Virus record (IMG/VR): IMGVR_UViG_3300023174_000274
Coordinates: 1 to 45,162 of that record
Source: a virus
Length of the DNA: 45,162 bases
Strand: one strand, 5' to 3'
Both the position numbers and the translations under genes were made by a program. Positions 38,650 through 45,162 of the stretch are shown piece by piece. The notes beneath the pieces are model-generated. The model made no database searches. It saw only the letters and a program-made list of their open reading frames with translations, and was not told the DNA's origin. Position 1 is the stretch's first letter. Every line of letters starts with the position of its first letter.

Positions 38650-39014
38650 GGGTCGACTTTTTCCGCAGCGAGATCCGCGAGCTCTTCGGTGGTCACTGAT
38701 TCCGTCTTGGCCATCAAGTCTTCCATCAACAAAGACCAGCCCAGCGGCTGCGCCCTGAGGCCCGGACAATCCCAGTGCCCAGCCAGGTGCTCGTAGGCGA
38801 ACTTGCGAGCCATGAGCTCATAGGAGTCAGGCTTGTCCCCGGAGCCGTCCCATGGGCGCAGCCCGGCCGACCAGAACGTGACGGCCGTCTGGAAGTCCCT
38901 GGCGCAGATGGCTTCGTGTACGCGCTGCTGCGCCCTTATCTCTTCCTGCTGTTCGTCCCAGCTCATCCCGTTGAAGCGGGCCGATTCAGCCTCGAGGAGC
39001 TCCTTGCCTGTCAC
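38646..39014 (-). CDS. Unknown protein, leftward (122 aa)
   Basis: GTG 39014; in-frame sequence upstream stays open for about 30 codons with no clear start, so the N-terminus is uncertain. Charged helical protein (GMSWDEQQEEIRAQQRVHEA, LMEDLMAKTESVTTEELADL). No family recognised. No late motif was seen upstream. Confidence 0.62.
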   Translation of the reverse strand: MTGKELLEAESARFNGMSWDEQQEEIRAQQRVHEAICARDFQTAVTFWSAGLRPWDGSGDKPDSYELMARKFAYEHLAGHWDCPGLRAQPLGWSLLMEDLMAKTESVTTEELADLAAEKVDP

Positions 39015-39121
39015 GGCCGCGCCATCGCGAATTGGGTTCAGCTTAACCGTGGTCTCCGCCCGACACGGCTTGCGTTCCGTCTGCCACTCCTGTAGAACAC
39101 CCCTGTATCCCAGGCCTTTTC

Positions 39122-39352
39122 ATGGTTGACCCCAAAAACCCCTTCCGCTCGTCCAGCCTTTCCCTCGAGGCCGTCTCTGCTGGTATCGCAGTCCTCGTCC
39201 TCATCGTGATCCTCGGCTTCGGCGGTTACGGCTGGGTCCGCAACGTCGGCAAGCTCATGAGCGGCGACTGCGGCCAGAACACCGGCTGCATCGCTGTTCG
39301 CGCCATCGGCATCCCGATGGTTCCGCTTGGGGCCGCTGCTGGGTACTTCTGA
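39122..39352 (+). CDS. Small membrane protein (76 aa)
   Basis: ATG 39122. One strong hydrophobic segment (residues about 18-36, VSAGIAVLVLIVILGFGGYG), then a polar Gly-rich part with two Cys (SGDCGQNTGCIAVRA) and a second hydrophobic end. A small membrane protein, perhaps linked to lysis or host takeover. It ends 15 nt from the convergent HNH gene. Confidence 0.65.
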   Translation: MVDPKNPFRSSSLSLEAVSAGIAVLVLIVILGFGGYGWVRNVGKLMSGDCGQNTGCIAVRAIGIPMVPLGAAAGYF

Positions 39353-39367
39353 TCGTCGAACAGCTGC

Positions 39368-39694
39368 TCAACCCCCGTCCGCGGCGGCGGAGGAATCCAA
39401 CCATTTCTTAATCACTTCCTCCCTGCCAGCGCAGTAGAACGCCTGCTCTGCGTACCACTGCCAAACGTCGCAGTGGTTCTTCGAGACGTTGCACGGAGCG
39501 CAGGCTGGCACCAGGTTCCCCTTCTGCGTTGTCCCGCCCTTGGCCTTCGGGATCACATGGTCAAGGGTTACTTTCTCTGGCCGGCACCCGCAGTAAGCGC
39601 AGCACCCGTCCCAGGCGTTGACGATCTCTCGCCTGAAGCTGTTTTTGGTGACACGCTTTGAGACTAGTTCCGATCCTTCGATTCTGTGAGACAC
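39368..39694 (-). CDS. HNH endonuclease (108 aa)
   Basis: GTG 39694; the longer frame lies inside the SLOG gene. The classical HNH core is present: CCAYCG, VTLDHVIPKAKGG, NLVPACAPCNVSK, giving a zinc-ribbon plus the HNH catalytic loop. In phages such proteins often act in packaging or as homing nucleases; here it sits on the leftward late side downstream of putative particle genes. Confidence 0.88.
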   Translation of the reverse strand: MSHRIEGSELVSKRVTKNSFRREIVNAWDGCCAYCGCRPEKVTLDHVIPKAKGGTTQKGNLVPACAPCNVSKNHCDVWQWYAEQAFYCAGREEVIKKWLDSSAAADGG

Positions 39695-39746
39695 AGGCTT
39701 CCGTCTCGCTGGTTGCCAAGCGCCATCCCAGGCTAACGAGGGCGGC

Positions 39747-40730
39747 TCACCCTCCCAGCCATCTCTCCGCGGCGGCGCGAGTCGCAGGGTCCGCCAGGTT
39801 CCGCACTGGGATCCTGTGGCCCTCGGCGGTGCGGATGGCGTGGCCAGTGCCACCGATGGCTTGCGCGCCTGGTGACCAGACCACGAACTTCTCACGAGGC
39901 GTGTCGAGCCTGGGCCCCAGCAGCACCAGCACGTTGCGGGCGTTGTAGTTCCGTCCGCCCGGGCGGTACGGGTCTTCATACTGCCTGGCGATCGCATGAG
40001 CCTGCTCCCAGGTTGGGAGCCGGCTGGCGTCGAAGACACGTCCCCCGACGTACTGGGGATCCGGCCCACGAAGATCATTGGGACCAGGCAGGAGGATTGA
40101 CAGCGCCTCTGGATTGGTCACCAGTCGCGATGCAGCCCGATCCGCGCCAGGGGCTCCGCCATGAACAATGCGCCCGCCGCTCTCGGCATGCTTCTTGCCG
40201 ATCTGGGAGATCAGCTCAAGCACATCCGGTGGAGTCGTTCTTGCTCCACCAAAGGCCCAGATCGGCCCAGTCGGCGCTGCAGCGGCGGTGATCAAGGCGT
40301 CTCCAGCCATGCGAGGGGTCGCAATCACGCCCTGGCTTGGCAGCTGATACAGCAGCTGCTCCATCCGGCCGTTGTCCAGGCCGTTCTGGCCCATGTACCA
40401 GCGCAGGAACTCCGGCGTCCAACGTTCAGTCTTGGACAGTTCCTCCGCCATGGAGGGGTCGACCATGCGCTTGCCGGTCACGATCACCGGCTGCCGGCGG
40501 CCATCCCTGTCCGTGAACAGGACGTTGGCGCCAGGCTCGAGGCCTCGGCTCAGCCCTTTGCGCAGCGTCGATGTGCGCAGACCCTGGATGATGGCATCCA
40601 TCGTGGTCGCCGGCGTACCCGGCGTGCCATAGAACTTCCAGCCATCCGGCCCCTGCCGGGTGTACTTGAAGTTCATGGGCATCTGAAGTGTCATGCTGTC
40701 TCCGGCCAGCTGCTGGCTTGCGGCAGCCAT
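39747..40730 (-). CDS. ASCH-like plus SLOG-like fusion protein (327 aa)
   Basis: The N-terminal half (about residues 45-110: MDAIIQGLRTSTLRKGLSRG then GANVLFTDRDGRRQPVIVTG) follows the ASCH pattern (T-x-aIl-G-R-T-x-T-x-R). The second half has GGARTT, the SLOG pocket-like VHGGAPGADRAASRL, then NARNVLVLLGPR and a late GGTGHAIRTAEGHRIPVRNL. ASCH domains bind RNA or modified bases; SLOG domains bind nucleotide-derived ligands. The combination suggests recognition of modified nucleic acid or a small signalling nucleotide. It overlaps the upstream gene by 40 nt. No catalytic residue was confirmed. Confidence 0.72.
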   Translation of the reverse strand: MAAASQQLAGDSMTLQMPMNFKYTRQGPDGWKFYGTPGTPATTMDAIIQGLRTSTLRKGLSRGLEPGANVLFTDRDGRRQPVIVTGKRMVDPSMAEELSKTERWTPEFLRWYMGQNGLDNGRMEQLLYQLPSQGVIATPRMAGDALITAAAAPTGPIWAFGGARTTPPDVLELISQIGKKHAESGGRIVHGGAPGADRAASRLVTNPEALSILLPGPNDLRGPDPQYVGGRVFDASRLPTWEQAHAIARQYEDPYRPGGRNYNARNVLVLLGPRLDTPREKFVVWSPGAQAIGGTGHAIRTAEGHRIPVRNLADPATRAAAERWLGG

Positions 40731-40978
40731 CGATCACTTGAGCCCCGCAGGGCGTAATCGGTGAAGCAAATACGACCTCCCTTTTCGGTCCCTCGAGCGG
40801 CCAGCACGTCTCGCGCATGCTGTATCGAAAGCACGGGCAAAGTCGACGGGTCCTGGATGTTACTGGCCCAGAACAGCCCTACATCGGGTCCACCATCGAC
40901 CAAATGGTCGCCTTCCGCGTACTTCCTGGCAATCAGCAATGCCAGTTCTTCGCCTGCCATGCGTTTTTCGACGGGCAT
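40691..40978 (-). CDS. Unknown protein (95 aa)
   Basis: ATG 40978 (a GTG at 40981 overlaps the upstream stop). Helical, charged protein with LVDGGPDVGLFWASNIQDPS and KGGRICFTDYALRG. No family recognised. It overlaps both neighbours, the downstream one by 40 nt. Confidence 0.62.
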   Translation of the reverse strand: MPVEKRMAGEELALLIARKYAEGDHLVDGGPDVGLFWASNIQDPSTLPVLSIQHARDVLAARGTEKGGRICFTDYALRGSSDRWLPQASSWPETA

Positions 40979-41262
40979 CACCAGCTCCAGTTACAACTCC
41001 AGTACCCCGGCGTCGTCTTGTCGTTCTTCTCGCTGCAATTGTGGCGTGACTTGAAGTTCGCCCGGCGATCCTCGTCGCCATGGCCGCCTCTGCCGTGCGG
41101 ACCGTTGCGGTAGTTCTGCATCGATGGGTCTCCAAAGCGCACGATCTTCGGGTCACCGTCGTTGTCCTTGACCAGCACCGCGAACTTCTTGTTTCCGCCA
41201 GGCGTCCGCTTGGGTTGGTTGTAACCCTGAAAGACTTCGCCGGCGTAGCGGATGGTAGTCAT
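40978..41262 (-). CDS. DUF5754-like protein (94 aa)
   Basis: Starts MTTIRYAGEVFQGYNQPKR. The second half (KKFAVLVKDNDGDPKIVRFG, ANFKSRHNCSEKNDKTTPGY, then WSC) matches the DUF5754 pattern, also found in marine phages, with the closing FxARHNC...YWSC motif. Its function is unknown, probably particle related. ATGA overlap with the upstream gene, which shares the N-terminal MTTIRYAG. Confidence 0.8.
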   Translation of the reverse strand: MTTIRYAGEVFQGYNQPKRTPGGNKKFAVLVKDNDGDPKIVRFGDPSMQNYRNGPHGRGGHGDEDRRANFKSRHNCSEKNDKTTPGYWSCNWSW

Positions 41263-41573
41263 TGCCAGGTGCCGTCCAGGATTGCTTCGTCAGTGCTGAC
41301 GCCCAGCGGTAGCAGCTCACTCCTCCAGAGCCCTGATTCCACGAGGTAGTCCCTTGGGTCGCTACCTGCAGGGTGCGCAAGGTTGTCCCATGCGCGCAGA
41401 GCTTGCATTTGCGGCGACTCAGGCGGCAGCTTCGAGATGCGGTTCACCAATTCCGACAGCCCGATCGCCGCGGAGACCCACTCCTCTTCTGTCCCATGCG
41501 GGTCGGCCAGTGCGGCCATGAACGGCGCTGCTTGTTCAGTGAGGGCGTTACCGGCGTAGCGGATGGTGGTCAT
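41259..41573 (-). CDS. Unknown protein sharing MTTIRYAG N-terminus (104 aa)
   Basis: Begins MTTIRYAGNALTEQAAPFMA, the same eight residues as the downstream DUF5754-like gene, then a different helical body (WVSAAIGLSELVNRISKLPP). No family recognised. The shared start suggests a common signal for packaging into the particle or for assembly. Confidence 0.66.
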   Translation of the reverse strand: MTTIRYAGNALTEQAAPFMAALADPHGTEEEWVSAAIGLSELVNRISKLPPESPQMQALRAWDNLAHPAGSDPRDYLVESGLWRSELLPLGVSTDEAILDGTWQ

Positions 41574-42022
41574 CAGAAAGGCAGGTCGTCTTCAGCCAGG
41601 GCTCGAAGATAGGCGAGCTCCAACTCCCGCTGGGCTGGCAGGATGTTGTGCCCGACTCCAAGATGCCTTGCTCCATCCCACTCTTCCGTGGCTTGCATTC
41701 CCAGCAGGTTTCTGCGCATCACGCTAGGTGCATTACTGCTCCACATCATTGGCAGACTCGGATAGGCCGGGTCGTACATACTGCCCTCCGCCTCTGGTCT
41801 ATCTACTGGAGTTTGATTCCGCCAGCTCAGGCCCGCATATTCAGGGTTCCCGGTGTAATGAGGTACCCCATTTTCGTCGTAGTAACCAAATTGAGCCTTG
41901 GGATTGCTAGCGGCAATCTGTTTGGCCTTCTCCAAGTACCTTGCAAGAAGTGCCTCCGCAAGTGGTTCGCTTGGAGCGCTCAGATACTGCGAAGCTAGTC
42001 TTGCGTACGAAGCGGGAGGCAT
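41573..42022 (-). CDS. Unknown putative virion protein (149 aa)
   Basis: ATG 42022. Tyr/Pro/Asn-rich protein (GYYDENGVPHYTGNPEYAGL, GSMYDPAYPSLPMMWSSN) with a helical start and end. Composition resembles the 1069-residue protein. Follows the CTAGAATT motif and leads a leftward unit down to the HNH gene. Confidence 0.66.
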   Translation of the reverse strand: MPPASYARLASQYLSAPSEPLAEALLARYLEKAKQIAASNPKAQFGYYDENGVPHYTGNPEYAGLSWRNQTPVDRPEAEGSMYDPAYPSLPMMWSSNAPSVMRRNLLGMQATEEWDGARHLGVGHNILPAQRELELAYLRALAEDDLPF

Positions 42023-42042
42023 GGCTACTCAACCGTTACGGC

Positions 42043-42051
42043 AATTCTAGC
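42043..42051 (-). promoter_or_regulatory. Late-promoter-like motif GCTAGAATT
   Basis: Minus-strand CAGCGCTAGAATTGCC, about 21 nt before ATG 42022, in the 49-nt gap between two leftward genes. Confidence 0.52.
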
Positions 42052-42071
42052 GCTGCTGTGATCTACCATTT

Positions 42072-43310
42072 TCAGCTCCTCCCAGCCTGCTGAAGCTGCG
42101 CCTCGAGCTCACGGATGCGCCGGTCCTTGGGGCTCTCCATCCCGAGCTGTTGGGCCAGCAGGGAGCCGATCGCCAGGCCGCCCATGATACCCACCTCGTC
42201 ACCAATGAACCGGCCCGCAGCCCGGCCAACATGCTCACCGGTCACCGCAGGCGCCGGATCCAGCAGTGATCGCAGCGTCTCGCCAATCGGGCGATCGGCG
42301 CCAGGCAGGAGGTCGTCGCTGCCCTTGTAGTGATCGGCCACCCTGTTGATGGCCTCGTCGATCGAGCCTGCTGACTCCTTGGCCATCACTCGCTCGACCT
42401 GCTCGTACTCCTGCAGCAGGGCATCGAGGATCTTCTGCCGCTGCTCAGGTGGCATCGACTCAATCCCACGCATGGCGGCGGCTCCCGTCCTGCCGACCTT
42501 GACTTGCGGCGCCACCCGGGCAAACGTCTCGGCCGTCAGGCCGTACCGCTCAGTAAAGGCAGCGGGATCCTGCGCGGCCTCGCGGGCCATGCGCGCCGAG
42601 GTGTCATTGATCAGGCCTTCCTGTACGGCCTGCTTCATCATCATCCCCTGGTGCTTCAGGCCCTCGGCTGTCGTCTCCGAGCCCATCAACCTGCCCACCA
42701 TGGCAGGCATGCCTTCCTGGTTCCTGAGGGCGCCGGGATGAAACTTCTTGCCTGCCGCGGCGCCAATGCGGCGACCCAGCATCCCTATCCCGATACCACC
42801 GGCAATCGCGGCTGCTGTCTCCAGCGCCGTCTGCCCCCAGGGCTGATCGCTGCCAATCTGAGAGGCGCCTGCCATCAGGCCGCCCATCGTGCCCTCGAGG
42901 AGCTCTTCTCCCAGGGGGTCGGTCAGCAAGAAGCCGATCAACCTGCTGCCCGCCATCGGCGCGCCTGATGCTCCTGCTGCCACCGGTTGCTTCCTCTGGC
43001 TGGCGCCCGACAGGTCCAGCTCCAGCTGGCCAGGCGATACTGCAACTCTAGGAACCTCAGCAGAGGCCTCCGCCGCGGCCCGCCTGAGGTATTCCACCAG
43101 GGCCTCGTGATCGCCAGCGAGGGGCCCATGCTCGCCTATGCCGGGCACCGGCAGGAGCGACCGAGCTGATGCCTGGTCATGCACGCTCGGCCCCTGGGCA
43201 GCAGCGAATGCCTCAGGGCTCAGCGGATTGGCGGACTTGTACGGGCTGGCGAAGCGCCCGCCCTTGCGGGTCACGTCCTGCAGGCGCAGTGAGAGCTGCT
43301 GAGCGCCCAT
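42072..43310 (-). CDS. Putative internal virion protein (412 aa)
   Basis: ATG 43310. The first 120 residues are polar with a basic Gln-rich start; then two Gly/Ala hydrophobic regions (GLMAGASQIG; ETAAAIAGGIGIGMLGRRIG), a helical middle with KHQGMMMKQAVQEGLINDTS, and a final hydrophobic segment (GEHVGRAAGRFIGDEVGIMG) before a coiled-coil end. Amphipathic and hydrophobic segments suggest a protein injected with the DNA. No family recognised. Confidence 0.7.
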   Translation of the reverse strand: MGAQQLSLRLQDVTRKGGRFASPYKSANPLSPEAFAAAQGPSVHDQASARSLLPVPGIGEHGPLAGDHEALVEYLRRAAAEASAEVPRVAVSPGQLELDLSGASQRKQPVAAGASGAPMAGSRLIGFLLTDPLGEELLEGTMGGLMAGASQIGSDQPWGQTALETAAAIAGGIGIGMLGRRIGAAAGKKFHPGALRNQEGMPAMVGRLMGSETTAEGLKHQGMMMKQAVQEGLINDTSARMAREAAQDPAAFTERYGLTAETFARVAPQVKVGRTGAAAMRGIESMPPEQRQKILDALLQEYEQVERVMAKESAGSIDEAINRVADHYKGSDDLLPGADRPIGETLRSLLDPAPAVTGEHVGRAAGRFIGDEVGIMGGLAIGSLLAQQLGMESPKDRRIRELEAQLQQAGRS

Positions 43311-43314
43311 GAGC

Positions 43315-43674
43315 TCAGCCTCCCGCCACCGGGTGGGGCATGTACACCCCCAGGTCGATCACATCACCCAGCAAGGAGACGACCCGCATCGGCAGGTTTC
43401 CGCTCTCCACCAGCCCGTACACTTCTTCGCCGGTGACTTCGCCGGACATCAGCCCCTGGCGGATCCCTTCGTAGAGGGCCAGGTCCTTCACCGACAGGTC
43501 ACCCTGACGTTGCCGGAGGCCACCCAAGTTGTTCCGCGCGTGCTCCTCTTGCGTCATCTCGCGCGCGTAGGGCGGCGTGCCCTGCTCGATCAGGTGCTGA
43601 GCCAGGGCAAGCCCACCAGCGCCGAGTGCAGCCCCGGCCCCGAGCGCGGCTCCAGCCATTCGCATGCCGCTCAT
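43315..43674 (-). CDS. Putative virion protein with hydrophobic N-terminus (119 aa)
   Basis: ATG 43674 (MSGMRMAGAALGAGAALGAG) begins with an Ala/Gly hydrophobic segment, followed by a charged helical region and LMSGEVTGEEVYGLVESGNL. No family recognised. Its stop lies 4 nt before the next gene in the operon and its start overlaps the upstream gene by 4 nt. Confidence 0.66.
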   Translation of the reverse strand: MSGMRMAGAALGAGAALGAGGLALAQHLIEQGTPPYAREMTQEEHARNNLGGLRQRQGDLSVKDLALYEGIRQGLMSGEVTGEEVYGLVESGNLPMRVVSLLGDVIDLGVYMPHPVAGG

Positions 43675-44057
43675 TGCCTTGCCTCCTGCCTGTCCCTATC
43701 GGGTGCCACCAGCGCGATCCCGGCGCCGGCGCCCAGGGCCCCGAGCAGCGCGGCCCCGGCCATGCGCCTGGGGTCGTGATCGTCATACAGCGCCTGCAGG
43801 CTCATGAGCAGCTTGTCGTTCAGCTCCCGGTTGACCGCCGCGGCCGCATCGATCTCCGCAATCTCCTCTGCCGTGAAGAGCCTTCCCTCGGGATGCCCCA
43901 GCCTCTCAGTGATCTGCCGCTGCGCATCCTCGCTGGGCACGTCGCGAAAGAACATCGGCAGACCTTCGATGTTCACCATCACGCCATCGCGGGCGGCGCG
44001 ACCGATCGCTGCGGCGGTGCCGCCCTGCAGCGCATCAGCGACTCGACGCCCGAACAT
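43671..44057 (-). CDS. Putative virion protein (128 aa)
   Basis: ATG 44057 (MFGRRVADALQGGTAA). Helical with an acidic middle (EGRLFTAEEIAEIDAAAAVN) and a hydrophobic Ala/Gly C-terminus (MAGAALLGALGAGAGIALVA), similar in style to the 119-residue protein. First gene after the motif at 44080. Confidence 0.66.
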   Translation of the reverse strand: MFGRRVADALQGGTAAAIGRAARDGVMVNIEGLPMFFRDVPSEDAQRQITERLGHPEGRLFTAEEIAEIDAAAAVNRELNDKLLMSLQALYDDHDPRRMAGAALLGALGAGAGIALVAPDRDRQEARQ

Positions 44058-44079
44058 CCCAGCTGTCAGACCGTCTGCC

Positions 44080-44089
44080 GACTCTAGCG
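44080..44089 (-). promoter_or_regulatory. Late-promoter-like motif CGCTAGAGTC
   Basis: Minus-strand GCCGCTAGAGTCGGC, about 22 nt before ATG 44057. It shares CTAGARTCGGC with the copy at 5621. A terminator directly upstream separates it from the regulator gene. Confidence 0.5.
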
Positions 44090-44102
44090 GCCGTCACCAG
44101 GC

Positions 44103-44133
44103 AGCAAAAAAGCGGGCCTTTCTCAAGGGCCCG
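44103..44133 (-). terminator. Rho-independent terminator of the regulator gene
   Basis: On the minus strand AAGCGGGCC/GGCCCGCTT form a 9-bp stem followed by TTTTTTGC; the loop is about 9 nt. It ends the leftward regulator transcript just before the late motif at 44080. Confidence 0.85.
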
Positions 44134-44193
44134 CTTGTCCTCTCTGTTGGTCGGCTTATGGCTACCGGACCTCTGCCAAGGTACCACATCGGT

Positions 44194-44841
44194 TCACGCC
44201 ACGGCGCTGCGCGTGCTGAAGGCTTCCCGAACCGCCTCCTCGTCCAGGTTGACCGCGACGCTGAAGGCTTCCACCAGTTCGTCGCTGAAGACCCCCGTCG
44301 TGGCCAGCGCTTCCAAGGCCTCCTCGGTCAGCCCCATGCGCAGCCGCAGGGCAGGGGAGACCTTGGCGTTCTCCAGCTCCTCGAGCGGCCAGGTGTAGCG
44401 CGCTGGGGCCGGCTCTGCCTTGGGGTCCTCGGCGTCGCCGCAGCCGATCGCTCGCTTGCCCAAGTCGCTCATCGCCTCCAGAATCGGCGCCAGGTGCTCG
44501 ACACCTGCATCAGACCGCAACCAGGACGCAACCTCATCAAAGCTCAGGGCATTGCGAAACTCTCCGGTTTCGTAAAAGCAGACCAAGGCATCCAGCGTGA
44601 TCCCCAGCAAGCGCGCTAGCTGACGGTTGATCCCTGTCGCCACCTTGAGCGGCTGCACGCGATGGCGAAAGTACTTCTGAGTCGTGCCAATAGTGATGCC
44701 CAGTTCAGTCGCTAGCCTGCGCTCACTGAGCCGGTTGCGGATCATCGCCTGCCGAAGCGCTTGGGCAAAGCGCTCGACCTGAGCAGCCTCTTGGGCTGTT
44801 GCCGTTTCAAGCGGGGCGGTAGCCCCGGCCTTGTCTTCCAA
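44194..44841 (-). CDS. HTH (XRE-like) transcriptional regulator (215 aa)
   Basis: The likely start is TTG 44841, which has an AAGGAG Shine-Dalgarno sequence 7 nt upstream; a longer frame to 44946 is open but would cross the promoter. Residues about 20-65 contain an XRE-type helix-turn-helix: FAQALRQAMIRNRLSERRLA, then ITIGTTQKYFRHRVQ and INRQLARLLGITLD. The C-terminal half is helical with LEELENAKVSPALRLRMGL. It may repress the divergent gene or control the early/late switch; similar proteins occur in cyanobacteria and their phages. Confidence 0.78.
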   Translation of the reverse strand: MEDKAGATAPLETATAQEAAQVERFAQALRQAMIRNRLSERRLATELGITIGTTQKYFRHRVQPLKVATGINRQLARLLGITLDALVCFYETGEFRNALSFDEVASWLRSDAGVEHLAPILEAMSDLGKRAIGCGDAEDPKAEPAPARYTWPLEELENAKVSPALRLRMGLTEEALEALATTGVFSDELVEAFSVAVNLDEEAVREAFSTRSAVA

Positions 44842-44848
44842 GACGCTT

Positions 44849-44870
44849 CTCCTTGACGCAATGAATTGTA
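44849..44870 (-). promoter_or_regulatory. Extended -10 promoter and RBS of the regulator
   Basis: Minus-strand TGGTACAAT (extended -10, TACAAT at 44865-44870) with AAGGAG (44849-44854) about 10 nt downstream. The transcript would have a leader of only about 15-20 nt. Confidence 0.5.
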
Positions 44871-44931
44871 CCAACACATTCAATAGCGCTCGACCTGTCA
44901 TACAACCGGTAGCCGCGTATTTGCTGCACGC

Positions 44932-44967
44932 TTTATTTCTTGACATCGTGCAACTTTCTTTTATTTC
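44932..44967 (+). promoter_or_regulatory. Divergent promoter region with TTTATTTCT direct repeats
   Basis: TTGACA at 44940-44945 is a perfect -35 box for rightward transcription, with a T-rich possible -10 about 16-17 nt later. TTTATTTCT occurs twice, about 27 nt apart, around it; the words GCTGCACGC at about 44923 and 45025 repeat too. Possible operator sites for the divergent regulator. Confidence 0.42.
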
Positions 44968-45002
44968 TCATCTGTGTCTTAGCTTTGAATACTGGTTGGC
45001 GC

Positions 45003-45162
45003 ATGCGTCCGGCTTCAGCCATACTGCTGCACGCCGCAGCAATCGCTTCGCATGACACCAAGACCATCCCATCCGCCCCGCAGGCTTTCGAGCCACGGGC
45101 CTTCCGGCAAGAACGCCTCCCCCGAGATCTCCAGGACTTATGCCGCCTGGCTCAGGATCCAG
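45003..45162 (+). CDS. Rightward gene, N-terminal part, cut by the window edge
   Basis: ATG 45003 opens a frame to the right edge: an Ala/Ile-rich start, then TIPSAPQAFEPRAFRQERLP and RDLQDLCRLAQDP, charged and protein-like. The start is uncertain because the first 20 residues look less like coding sequence. It would be the first gene divergent from the regulator. Another frame (ATG at 45053) is also open but Pro/Ser-rich. Confidence 0.42.
   Translation, partial: MRPASAILLHAAAIASHDTKTIPSAPQAFEPRAFRQERLPRDLQDLCRLAQDP

Noticed and set aside
1874-39995. HIP1 octamer GCGATCGC (1874, 12988, 25197, 25338, 36650, 39988) as proof of a cyanobacterial host
   Set aside because: Six copies are more than expected by chance but far fewer than in HIP1-rich cyanobacterial genomes, so they are used only as weak support.
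39697-40078. Longer N-terminus of the HNH protein
   Set aside because: This part overlaps the SLOG-encoding gene in another frame and has no protein-like composition; GTG 39694 gives the usual HNH length.
44842-44946. Longer form of the HTH regulator from ATG 44946 or 44901
   Set aside because: It would include the extended -10 promoter and skip the only good Shine-Dalgarno sequence; TTG 44841 fits better.

Overview
The window looks like an internal piece of a tailed double-stranded DNA phage (Caudoviricetes) or prophage with high GC, probably from a cyanobacterial host such as Synechococcus or Cyanobium. Evidence for a phage is a leftward small terminase - large terminase - portal order, virion-type genes, a Gp157-family protein, SSB, a RecB/Cas4-like nuclease, and dozens of tightly overlapping small genes. 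Evidence for a cyanobacterial host is weaker: six GCGATCGC (HIP1) octamers, pyrimidine-rich leaders without Shine-Dalgarno sequences before most rightward genes, and small proteins of cyanobacterial flavour. No capsid, tail, DNA polymerase, helicase, integrase or tRNA gene was recognised. The portal runs off the left edge and another gene off the right edge, so the genome extends beyond both ends.

Layout. 1-12.65 kb: leftward packaging/virion block (portal, terminases, a series of Ala/Gly/Gln-rich putative virion proteins, a PAPS-reductase-family protein and a 1069-residue protein). 12.65-13.37 kb: non-coding divergence region with a G-poor strand and repeated ACGC-type words. 13.4-15.7 kb: short rightward units carrying two recurring hairpins in their leaders and strong terminators between them. 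15.7-33 kb: about 35 small rightward genes, many overlapping as ATGA, among them a pentapeptide-repeat protein, Gp157, DUF932, a GHKL ATPase carrying an HEXXH motif, a DUF6927-like protein and a Gp88-like protein. Leftward islands at 15.7, 18.3-19.1 and 33.0-33.2 kb interrupt them. 33.3-38.6 kb: replication/recombination genes (clamp-like protein, two-OB SSB, PD-(D/E)XK nuclease). 38.6-44.1 kb: mainly leftward genes (HNH nuclease, ASCH-SLOG fusion, DUF5754-like protein, further putative virion proteins). 44.2-45.2 kb: a leftward HTH regulator divergent from a truncated rightward gene.

Regulation. The most striking signal is a CTAGAAT-like motif on the minus strand upstream of at least nine leftward transcription units, mostly 20-30 nt before the start codon, including two leftward islands lying inside the rightward early region. 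It behaves like a phage-specific late promoter. A second, rightward system is a 27-nt hairpin element (CACTCAGCAG...CTGTTGAG) found five times, in the first units paired with a CCGGC-tetraloop-GCCGG hairpin directly before the start codon. The rightward genes probably take over the cell and replicate the genome; the leftward genes package and build the particle. All functions are read from sequence motifs and gene order, without database searches.
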